DNA of 17,919 nucleotides from Patescibacteria group bacterium UBA4664. GTDB lineage: Bacteria > Patescibacteriota > Saccharimonadia > CAILAD01 > BJGX01. The first letter of the stretch is position 1. Every line of letters begins with the position of its first letter. Below the pieces are notes generated by a model. The model had not been told where the DNA came from. It did no database searches and saw only the letters and a list, made by a program, of their open reading frames with translations. Where the stretch lies: the NCBI GenBank assembly GCA_943353705.1, contig CALRAY010000004.1:1-17919 (forward strand), read 5' to 3'. Below are positions 1-9,471 of this stretch, one piece after another. A program made the translations under genes and the position numbers.

Positions 1-999
1 GTGTCTGCGGTTGGCAAGGAACCAGTTAACGCCTCACTCAAGTCGAATGCTGGAAACATAGAGATTATCAATGACCAAGATGGTTTTAGGATTGACCAGA
101 AGCTTCTGACTAGCCTAATCCAAAGCGCAATTGCTGATGATAAAAATACCAATATTAATTTAGAACCTAAGCCTGTTAAGGCTTCCCTTCTAGCATCAGA
201 TTTAGCTACAGCTAAAAATAAAGCAGAAGATATATTATCAAGATCAGTGGTATTGAATTATGAAGGTCAGCAATTTGTGCCAGATAAGAATACGATGGGC
301 TACTGGCTAGAATTTAAGCAGTTGCAAAAAGAAAATGGTACCACTGAGCTAGAGGTAAGTCTTTCAAGGGAGCAGATAAAGGGGTACTTACAATCTGTTG
401 CAAACCAAATTAACATATCGCCAAAGAATAAGAAAGTTAACATCAGAAATGGCGTTAGTAGTGTCGAGCAAGAAGGCCAAAACGGCAAATCAATCCTGCT
501 TGACCCTGCTGTAGAAAAGATTTTTTCAACCCTTAATTCAAGTAGTGTATCGGTTAACTTACAGTCGGAGCCAATTGCATTTAAGACCGAGACCAATCGT
601 TCAATTGGGCTTGATTATGGAAATTATATCGAAATTAATTTGTCTTCACAGCGACTCTGGGCATATCAGGACAATAAGTCTATCTTCTCCACGGCTATCA
701 CTAGTGGAGCGACAGGAGCTGGCTTCCCTACGGTGACTGGGCTATTTAGTATTTACGCTAAAGAAAGAGGCAGGTATCTAAACGGCCGGCCCTATGGCTG
801 GGACTATAACGTATATGTGGATTACTGGATGCCATTTACCGGTGGGTATGGGCTACATGATGCAGATTGGCGCAGCGCCTTTGGTGGGCAGGATTACTAT
901 TATGGAGGCAGCCACGGCTGCGTGAATATGCCTAAGTCCTCAGCAGCCTTTATTTATGGCTGGGCTAGCGTCGGTACGCCAGTTTGGGTACATTATTAG
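1..999 (+). CDS. L,D-transpeptidase (YkuD) with peptidoglycan-binding VanW-type N-terminal domains, 5' partial
   Basis: This is a cell-wall cross-linking enzyme that would form 3-3 (meso-DAP) peptide bridges or attach proteins to peptidoglycan outside the membrane. The C-terminal third (about residues 208-332) is a YkuD catalytic domain. It carries the conserved histidine in YGLHDADW and the signature SHGCVN at residues 304-309, with C307 as the expected nucleophile. Residues 1-200 look like two PG_binding_4 (VanW-associated) repeats; EPVNASL opens the first. The frame is open from base 1 (GTG), and no signal peptide or membrane anchor is present although this family normally has one. The true start is therefore probably upstream of the window. 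The stop is TAG at 997-999. The YkuD call is secure; the boundaries of the N-terminal repeats are approximate. Confidence 0.9.
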   Translation: MSAVGKEPVNASLKSNAGNIEIINDQDGFRIDQKLLTSLIQSAIADDKNTNINLEPKPVKASLLASDLATAKNKAEDILSRSVVLNYEGQQFVPDKNTMGYWLEFKQLQKENGTTELEVSLSREQIKGYLQSVANQINISPKNKKVNIRNGVSSVEQEGQNGKSILLDPAVEKIFSTLNSSSVSVNLQSEPIAFKTETNRSIGLDYGNYIEINLSSQRLWAYQDNKSIFSTAITSGATGAGFPTVTGLFSIYAKERGRYLNGRPYGWDYNVYVDYWMPFTGGYGLHDADWRSAFGGQDYYYGGSHGCVNMPKSSAAFIYGWASVGTPVWVHY

Positions 1000-1022
1000 A
1001 GCTAGCCGCACCTAAGCATAAC

Positions 1023-1031
1023 TGGTATAAT
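1023..1031 (+). promoter_or_regulatory. extended -10 promoter of the 138-aa gene, candidate leaderless start
   Basis: TGGTATAAT at 1023-1031 is a perfect extended -10 (TGnTATAAT). Transcription would start about 6-8 nt downstream, at 1037-1039, where a second in-frame ATG (1039) lies. No convincing -35 box and no SD are visible. The mRNA may therefore begin at the start codon. Confidence 0.55.
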
Positions 1032-1032
1032 T

Positions 1033-1449
1033 ATGGCTATGAAGCCAGACAATATAAACACTGGTGCGGCTGAGTCTGTTCCTAATACGGACGGTATTAG
1101 TATAGAAAATAATGAAAAAAACTTAAATTCCATTGCTAAAGTTGAATCTCAGCCAGGTGTAGGTGCTTCGTCCTCGCCCCTCGCCAACCCAAAGCAACAG
1201 ACTAGCTCATTGACCCAAGCTACAAAATCTACTCCTCAAGACCAGGACGAAGATAGTCAATCAGGCAATTTTGAAAAGCACATTTCTAGTCTTCCAGCAG
1301 AGGATACTGAGGTAATTGAAAAAGAGTGGATAGATAAGGTTGATGAAATAATCCAAAAAACTGCCTCAGAACCATATTTTGAAGATCAAGCTCACCATGC
1401 ATTATCAAAGGCCTATCTGAAAAAGAGATTCGATTTGGGAATCAAATAG
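1033..1449 (+). CDS. small disordered protein with conserved-looking C-terminal helical segment, upstream partner of the VirD4-like ATPase
   Basis: Function unknown. The first 90 or so residues are Ser/Thr/Gln/Asn-rich and look disordered. The last 50 residues (from SLPAEDTEVIEKEW to the C-terminus) are charged and helical. I have an impression, not checked by search, that similar helical segments occur in small CPR proteins next to type IV secretion-like ATPases. There is no signal peptide or membrane segment, so it is probably cytosolic. Two in-frame starts are possible, ATG 1033 and ATG 1039. The extended -10 at 1023-1031 favours 1039, because transcription would begin there. The stop at 1447-1449 is 1 nt before the ATG of the next gene, so the two are probably co-transcribed and translationally coupled, which suggests a shared role at the membrane. 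Confidence 0.75.
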   Translation: MAMKPDNINTGAAESVPNTDGISIENNEKNLNSIAKVESQPGVGASSSPLANPKQQTSSLTQATKSTPQDQDEDSQSGNFEKHISSLPAEDTEVIEKEWIDKVDEIIQKTASEPYFEDQAHHALSKAYLKKRFDLGIK

Positions 1450-1450
1450 C

Positions 1451-3883
1451 ATGGACAGTTTTTTAGTACTTGCCATAGTAATGCTCATAATATTCATAAG
1501 CGTAGTTGCGATTATCGGAATTTTTGTATACTTAAAGATTGCGAGGCGATCTAAAGATGTCGAAAGAAGCTTGAAGCTAATTCCTTTATTGCTTAAAATA
1601 CCGCCACAAGAATCGGGTGACGAAAATCGGGATGTTAGGGACTTAGTCAAGGAAAATATTTCTAAGGCAGAAGGAGTTTATAGGCTTCTCTCGGGGATAT
1701 CAGGAAAGAAATCTCGCGTCCACAGCCAAAGATTTGTTAGTTTCGAGGTCATTGCAAAAGGAAAGCAAATATACTTTTACGTAGCAGTACCCGCCAGCTT
1801 ACTTGCAGCAGTTAAAAAAGCCCTCACCTCTGGTTACCCAGGCATACAAATAGAACAAGAGAATGATGTTAATTTCTTTTCCAAGGAGGCAAAGATAGCA
1901 GGCGTAGCGGGTGGTGAATTTGAGCTCAATAAAGATAGTTATTATCCTATTAATACTTATCAGATAAGCGAGCAGGATGCATTTACAGCACTTTTGTCGG
2001 GCATTTCGGGTTTGAATGAAAACGAAGGAGCTGGAATTCAAATATTGGTTAGACCTGCAAATACAAAGTGGATAAAAAAAGCCCGCCAAACTTCAAAACA
2101 AATACTGAATCCCAATAAAAAATACGGAACCGAAAAAACACTCTCTATGGTTGGCGATATTATAAAAGCACCACTTAGAAGCGAAAAGAGTGATAAGTCA
2201 GAAGACCCAAAGCAGCCAGATACGATTGATCAAGAGAAAAGTAAGCTAATAGAAGAAAAAATAAAATTCCCCATGTTTGAGACATTAATTAGAGTTGTAG
2301 CTAGTGCCGAAACGAGTGAAAATGCAAATTTAATAATAGACAGTATAAAACTTGGCTTTGCGCAATTAGCATTGAATAACTCTAATTCATTTAAATATAA
2401 TTCATCGAAAGACCCAGAAAAATTAGCTACAGATTTTATTTTTAGATTTTATCCTAAAAATAAAAATAAGAGTCTGCTTAATTCGGTTGAGCTCGCTACT
2501 GTATTCCACCTGCCTAGCTCCACAATAGACATTTCCGCTACTGTTGAGCGAAAGGGCATGAAAGAAATTACTGTTCCTGCTGGAATGAGCGACGAGGGAA
2601 TTATACTTGGAACAAATAATTATCAAGGTCATGAGCAAATAGTTAGACTAGCCGACGAAGATAGGCGCAGGCATTTTTATATCATAGGACAAACCGGCAC
2701 AGGTAAGTCATTATTTTTAAGAAACTGTATTGTTCAGGATATGTACGCAGGAAAGGGCGTTGCATTTATAGACCCACACGGTGATGGTGCAGAAGAATTG
2801 ATGTCGATGGTCCCACCAGAGCGGGCTAAAGATGTAGTGTATTTCAATCCGGGCGATGCAGATTTCCCGATGGGCTGGAATATTATGGAGTTTGATCCTG
2901 AACATCCAGAACAAAAGGACTTTTTAGTGCAAGAAGCTATTTCGATGCTCTATAAGATATATGACCCTAACAAACAAGGCTTCATGGGTCCACGCTTTGA
3001 GGCGTGGTTCCGTAATGCTGCACTGACGGTTATGGCTGACCCCGAGGGTGGAACTTTTATTGAGATACCTAAGGTTTTTACAGACGATAATTATTTGAAG
3101 CAAAAGTTTAAGCACCTAAAAGACCCAGTTATACAGGACTTCTGGACTGGCGAAATGGCCCAGACAGATGCCCACTCAAAGTCAGAGATGCTAGGTTGGT
3201 TTGCATCAAAGTTTGGGGCTTTTTCAAATAATGAAATAATGCGTAATATAGTAGGGCAAAAACAGTCAGCCTTTAATTTAAGAGAAATCATGGATGAAGG
3301 TAAGATATTATTTGTAAATTTATCTAAAGGTCTACTTGGAGACATAAACTCTCAGCTACTTGGTATTATGTTTATTATTAAGTTCCAGGTTGCCGCAATG
3401 AGTCGAGCCGATATGGAAAAAAAGGATAGGCGTGATTTTAGTGTCTATATTGATGAGTTCCAGAATTACTCTACAGACTCTATTGCTACAATCCTGTCAG
3501 AGGCTCGTAAATACGGCTTAAGTCTGATTATGGCTAACCAGTTTATCTCGCAGCTAGATGAGAACGTCAGGGATTCTGTGTTTGGTAATGTAGGCTCGAT
3601 GATTAGTTTTAGAGTCGGTCCAGATGATGCAGAATATCTTATAAAGCAGTATGCGCCTGCATTCGATGCATCTGACTTGGTAAATATACCTAATCACTAC
3701 TTTGCCGCCAGGGTAATGGCTAAGGGCTTCCCGTCGACACCATTTTCTATGAAAGAAATTATGCCTCCGCTTGGCAAAGAAAAGCCTGAAATAATGCAAG
3801 CAATGATTGATTTGAGCAGAGCGAATTATGCAAAGCCGAAAGCGCAAGTTGTTGAAGACATAGCTAGGAATCTTGGAATATGA
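1451..3883 (+). CDS. membrane-anchored VirD4/TraG/HerA-type ATPase (type IV secretion coupling-protein-like)
   Basis: This is a large AAA-type motor, 810 residues long, with one N-terminal membrane helix (about residues 4-27) followed by a basic stretch. A middle region of roughly 350 residues has no motif I recognise. The C-terminal half is a VirD4/TraG-like ATPase domain. Walker A is GQTGTGKS at 413-420, and it is followed by VAFIDPHGDG. Walker B is VYIDEFQNY with D668 and E669, and a sensor-like segment LIMANQFISQL follows. Such proteins pump DNA or proteins through type IV channels. In CPR bacteria they are widespread and are usually chromosomal without a full conjugation set, so the substrate here is unknown. 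No relaxase or VirB4 is in the window. The ATG at 1451 follows the previous stop by 1 nt. The stop is TGA. A new promoter begins immediately after it. Confidence 0.88.
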   Translation: MDSFLVLAIVMLIIFISVVAIIGIFVYLKIARRSKDVERSLKLIPLLLKIPPQESGDENRDVRDLVKENISKAEGVYRLLSGISGKKSRVHSQRFVSFEVIAKGKQIYFYVAVPASLLAAVKKALTSGYPGIQIEQENDVNFFSKEAKIAGVAGGEFELNKDSYYPINTYQISEQDAFTALLSGISGLNENEGAGIQILVRPANTKWIKKARQTSKQILNPNKKYGTEKTLSMVGDIIKAPLRSEKSDKSEDPKQPDTIDQEKSKLIEEKIKFPMFETLIRVVASAETSENANLIIDSIKLGFAQLALNNSNSFKYNSSKDPEKLATDFIFRFYPKNKNKSLLNSVELATVFHLPSSTIDISATVERKGMKEITVPAGMSDEGIILGTNNYQGHEQIVRLADEDRRRHFYIIGQTGTGKSLFLRNCIVQDMYAGKGVAFIDPHGDGAEELMSMVPPERAKDVVYFNPGDADFPMGWNIMEFDPEHPEQKDFLVQEAISMLYKIYDPNKQGFMGPRFEAWFRNAALTVMADPEGGTFIEIPKVFTDDNYLKQKFKHLKDPVIQDFWTGEMAQTDAHSKSEMLGWFASKFGAFSNNEIMRNIVGQKQSAFNLREIMDEGKILFVNLSKGLLGDINSQLLGIMFIIKFQVAAMSRADMEKKDRRDFSVYIDEFQNYSTDSIATILSEARKYGLSLIMANQFISQLDENVRDSVFGNVGSMISFRVGPDDAEYLIKQYAPAFDASDLVNIPNHYFAARVMAKGFPSTPFSMKEIMPPLGKEKPEIMQAMIDLSRANYAKPKAQVVEDIARNLGI

Positions 3884-3912
3884 TTGCAATTGTTGGTAAT
3901 GAAGCATAAAAT
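3884..3912 (+). promoter_or_regulatory. sigma70-like promoter of the surface-protein gene
   Basis: TTGCAA (3884-3889), a 17-bp spacer and TAAAAT (3907-3912) form a good sigma70-type promoter that starts at the base after the ATPase stop codon. The expected start of transcription is near 3919, just ahead of the SD at 3923-3929. The surface-protein gene can therefore be expressed apart from the ATPase. Confidence 0.6.
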
Positions 3913-3933
3913 TATTTACAAAGAGAGGGTGAA

Positions 3934-6690
3934 TTGAAGTTTAAAGACATAGTTGTAAATATCGTTTCTGGCGCAATGCCGCCACATCGACTTGGGTATT
4001 ATATAGGCAGATTTTCCAAGGAAACATCAGTCCGAAGATTGGCCTCGCTATTGCTAATTGGTTTATTTTTATTCCAATCGGTTGTTTTTATCGCTCCCCC
4101 AAGACCCACGAAAGCAGCAAGTGGCAATGATTTGATTTATGGGGGTATAGGCGAGGGCTCGGAAGCTTCGATGAAGCAGAACATGATTAATTACCTTAAT
4201 AAAGAATCTTACGGCTCTGCATTTTTTCAATTGATGGGTATAAATCAGCAATATGTACAGAGCAATATGAAAAAAGGAACAATAGGCGCTAATAGCTGGA
4301 AGTATTCAATGGGCCACAACCCCTTTGGCGGGCCAAATTGTAGTGTAAGATTCGATCAAGCTCCTGAGTTTCGTGGCGTTTCGCCATTTCCGGGAAGCGA
4401 ATCTGTGTATGTCGGATCCCCTAACTGTCGCTGGAACCAATCAAGCTTCACAGGACTAATTGGCGACAGGCCGGTTTATGTTGGTGGAACATGGTGGAAG
4501 ATTGGTATAGTTGGGGACTGCGGTAATATCGTCTTGATACCAGTTCAAGCACCAGAATTGCCTAATTGCGAATCCTTAAACTTGTCTTCATATAGTGTTC
4601 TTGTCGGGCAGCCAGTAGTCCTAACTGGAGTCGCAAGTGCTAAGTCCACTACCCAGGTAGAATCTGTAAATATGCAGTATAATTTGTACAATAGCTCCGC
4701 GAGCGATCCTGCCAAGAACCCAGCCCTAGAGAGCAGGGTAAGCAATGGCATTACTTACAATAACGGCAAATATATAGATTCATCAGCTAAGTCATTTAGT
4801 TTCGCTGCCCCAGGTTCTTATGTAATTAGGCTTTCCGTTACAGCTCCTAGCGAACCTGCTTTCAGATTTGGTCTACCAGGGTCGTCAGTTAACTCTTGCG
4901 CCAAAACAGTTTCGGTAGTGCAGGATAATAAAACTCTAGTATGCTCCAAGCTCGGTATAAATAATCAATCATCCTCATCTATACAATCGCCTTTCACGCC
5001 TGCATTATCAGGCAAGGCCACAGCAAATGGAAGTGTCGGGCTAGCCTATCCTAGCAAATTTGAATACATTCTATTGACGGAGGTACCTGCATCAGCCAGT
5101 GGCCCTAAAGTATCTTATGATGGAAAAATTTACCAAGAGAAAAATCCAAATGGCGGTAAAACTAGGATAGAAAGAAGCGTCTCCTATCCCAACACGGGCT
5201 TGTCGAGTTTTACAGACCCTATAGCCGGTGGCTCATTTGAGGGTAAGGATTTTACCCAGACCTTAGCTAATGGCGCAGCCTCAAAAAATTACTTAATTAT
5301 TTTAAGGGTCTACAACCAATCTGGCATCGTTTCGCCCGACAATCCGAATGGTTGCTACCAACCTTTTACGCTTACATCACAGCCTATCCCCGAAAAAATA
5401 TTCTGCAAGTCACTAAATGTTAATTTGGATCCTACTAGTGCCAAGGTCCCTAACAACCCAACCTTTATTGGTAGCTCTCAAAAGCAAGGAGCAGGATCAC
5501 TCACGCCTATAAAGTATGAATATAATGTCTATAAGAAAAATGGTAATACTTTTGAAAAAATCACAAATGTACCAATTACTAGTAACTCTACGGAGTATAT
5601 AGATACTAAATTGAAGGCTTATAAGTTCACAGAATCTGGTGAGTATAAGGTAACACTGACAGTTATTTCCAGCGATGGCAGCCGAACCCAAGAAGGCATT
5701 GATGCCAATGGAGATAAGGGCTGCGAGTCAGTATTTACTCTTAGTACATATCCTCCGCAGTGCATAAGCTTAAGCTCAGTACCAAATAGCATCGAGTCCC
5801 CGCCAAAGGATGTCGAGTTGACTGGGATTGCCCAGGTCGAGGGAGGAGAAGTTAAGAATGTAACGTTTGATTTTGGCGATGGGAGCAAACCACAAAAAAT
5901 TAATACCAAGCAACTTATAAATAAAGTGAAGCATACCTATACCCTCCCTGGTAAGTACCAAGCATCATTTACTTTTGAGGCTACCACAGGATCGGTCCAG
6001 ACAGCTCCTGCCCAGTGCAAGACAATAATAAATGTAACGGATCAGAAGTTTATAAAGCTAGTCGCCAATACAACTCAATTAACCAGCGATGGTAGGCCTA
6101 TTGATGCAAATGGTAAGGTGGCAAAACCTGGCGATATACTTCGATATCAAATTGGTATTTGTAATGCTTCAGGAGAGGTTATTAATAATTACGTTTTTGA
6201 GGACAATATAACTGACCTGCTATACTACACCGATATTGTCGATGCCGGAGGAGCTGAAGTTATAAAAACTACTGGAGCAAGTGTGCTAGTATGGAAGCCC
6301 CAAAACATACAGCCGATAGAGCCTTCTAAGGCCTGCGTCGATAGCAGCGGTAAGCCTATATATGCAAATTATTCATCCTTCAGGGAGTTCAAGGTTAAAG
6401 TAAAAAGTCCCGTTCCTAATGATGCTCTCAAAGCGGCTGATCCAAACGGTTACGACTGCGAGGTGGCCGATGAATTCAATGGACAATACGTTGCCACGCC
6501 CATTGCTTGTTCACCGATAAAACTAATCGATGCAAGAAATCCACTGCCCCGAACAGGGTCGGGCTTGGCTCTAGCGGTAATTGGATTCTTTGCGGCATCA
6601 TCTGTATTCCTCTATTACCGCAATCGCATGCTTAAAAAAGAATTAAAGCTTATTGAAGAAATAACGGAGGATGAATATGGCAAATCCTGA
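3934..6690 (+). CDS. large multi-domain surface protein with PKD/Ig-like modules and LPRTG cell-wall sorting signal
   Basis: This is a predicted extracellular, wall-anchored protein of 918 residues. It starts at TTG 3934, preceded by GAGAGGG at 3923-3929 (4-nt spacing). No ATG lies nearby until 3976, which would cut the basic N-region. A signal-type helix covers about 36-54 and ends near TKAAS. Four tandem beta-rich modules follow, each opening with CxxL and closing with a second Cys: C212/C322, C337/C474, C491/C597 and C610/C695. The last contains the PKD motif DFGDG (646-650). A DUF11-like region follows at about 703-850. The end is a classic sorting signal: LPRTG (871-875), a hydrophobic helix (about 878-896) and a basic tail. 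No sortase gene is in the window. Likely roles are adhesion or host contact; this is inferred from architecture and from the neighbouring secretion-type ATPase. Confidence 0.88.
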   Translation: MKFKDIVVNIVSGAMPPHRLGYYIGRFSKETSVRRLASLLLIGLFLFQSVVFIAPPRPTKAASGNDLIYGGIGEGSEASMKQNMINYLNKESYGSAFFQLMGINQQYVQSNMKKGTIGANSWKYSMGHNPFGGPNCSVRFDQAPEFRGVSPFPGSESVYVGSPNCRWNQSSFTGLIGDRPVYVGGTWWKIGIVGDCGNIVLIPVQAPELPNCESLNLSSYSVLVGQPVVLTGVASAKSTTQVESVNMQYNLYNSSASDPAKNPALESRVSNGITYNNGKYIDSSAKSFSFAAPGSYVIRLSVTAPSEPAFRFGLPGSSVNSCAKTVSVVQDNKTLVCSKLGINNQSSSSIQSPFTPALSGKATANGSVGLAYPSKFEYILLTEVPASASGPKVSYDGKIYQEKNPNGGKTRIERSVSYPNTGLSSFTDPIAGGSFEGKDFTQTLANGAASKNYLIILRVYNQSGIVSPDNPNGCYQPFTLTSQPIPEKIFCKSLNVNLDPTSAKVPNNPTFIGSSQKQGAGSLTPIKYEYNVYKKNGNTFEKITNVPITSNSTEYIDTKLKAYKFTESGEYKVTLTVISSDGSRTQEGIDANGDKGCESVFTLSTYPPQCISLSSVPNSIESPPKDVELTGIAQVEGGEVKNVTFDFGDGSKPQKINTKQLINKVKHTYTLPGKYQASFTFEATTGSVQTAPAQCKTIINVTDQKFIKLVANTTQLTSDGRPIDANGKVAKPGDILRYQIGICNASGEVINNYVFEDNITDLLYYTDIVDAGGAEVIKTTGASVLVWKPQNIQPIEPSKACVDSSGKPIYANYSSFREFKVKVKSPVPNDALKAADPNGYDCEVADEFNGQYVATPIACSPIKLIDARNPLPRTGSGLALAVIGFFAASSVFLYYRNRMLKKELKLIEEITEDEYGKS

Positions 6691-7279
6691 AGCTCAAGGT
6701 AGTTCACCAGAAAAAAAAGGCTTGGGTAAGGAATTAAAAAAGCTTTCCCCGGAAATTAAAAATCTTTCCTCCGCAGAACGCGAAGCACTTGAAAAAGATC
6801 TTGCCCAGCGTGGAGAAAAAGCTGAAAAAATAATCGAAAAACATAAAATCGAAAAAGAACCCGTTATAGAAACACAAGAGGCTACTCAAGAAAAATCAAA
6901 GTCTGCAGGCGAATCTACATCTCATGCCACCAAGCATCGCCCTCAGCCTAAGACCGATAGGGAGAGAAATAGTCTCTACAGGCATGAGCTTAAAGAAATG
7001 CAATCGAAGCTACCAGCTATCCAAAGGACTTTTTCGAAAGTTATTCATAATACTTCAGTCGATAAAATCAGCGACCTGACCCAAGAGACCGTTTTTAGAC
7101 CTTCCGCAATGATTGGCGGTGCAGTAGTCGGCCTAATTTTAGGAATAACAATCTATGCGGTGGCTAGTATATATAAATATAGTATTAGCAATCTAGAAAT
7201 TCTTTTACTTGCATTCCTGGGATCGCTTTTTGGTGTTTTGGTAGAGTCTGTGGTGCGTCGTTTTGGCCACCGTAAGTAA
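6677..7279 (+). CDS. small charged protein with two C-terminal membrane helices
   Basis: Function unknown, 200 residues. The ATG at 6677 is preferred over the ATG at 6671, because GGAGG at 6666-6670 directly abuts 6671 but sits 6 nt from 6677. The gene overlaps the end of the surface-protein gene by 14 bp, so translation is probably coupled. Residues 1-100 are very rich in Lys and Glu and look like coiled coil or disorder. Residues about 137-160 and 170-190 are hydrophobic and form a hairpin of two membrane helices, followed by a basic tail (RRFGHRK). The predicted topology places the charged domain in the cytosol. The coupling suggests that it supports membrane insertion, anchoring or spacing of the surface protein; that is inference only. 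Confidence 0.75.
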   Translation: MANPEAQGSSPEKKGLGKELKKLSPEIKNLSSAEREALEKDLAQRGEKAEKIIEKHKIEKEPVIETQEATQEKSKSAGESTSHATKHRPQPKTDRERNSLYRHELKEMQSKLPAIQRTFSKVIHNTSVDKISDLTQETVFRPSAMIGGAVVGLILGITIYAVASIYKYSISNLEILLLAFLGSLFGVLVESVVRRFGHRK

Positions 7280-7304
7280 ACTAAATTATCCACCTATAAT
7301 TTGA

Positions 7305-7333
7305 TTGATTCTTATCTCATTATCACCTATAAT
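7305..7333 (+). promoter_or_regulatory. sigma70-like promoter of gyrBA
   Basis: TTGATT (7305-7310), a 17-bp spacer and TATAAT (7328-7333) precede gyrB and predict a leader of about 60 nt. CACCTATAAT occurs twice, at 7291-7300 and 7324-7333, so a second upstream -10 may exist. TTATCCACC at 7286-7294 differs from the DnaA-box consensus TTATCCACA only at the last base. Confidence 0.6.
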
Positions 7334-7355
7334 AGTAGTATAAATGAGCCTATAA

Positions 7356-9470
<2,115 letters not shown>

Positions 9471-9471
9471 A

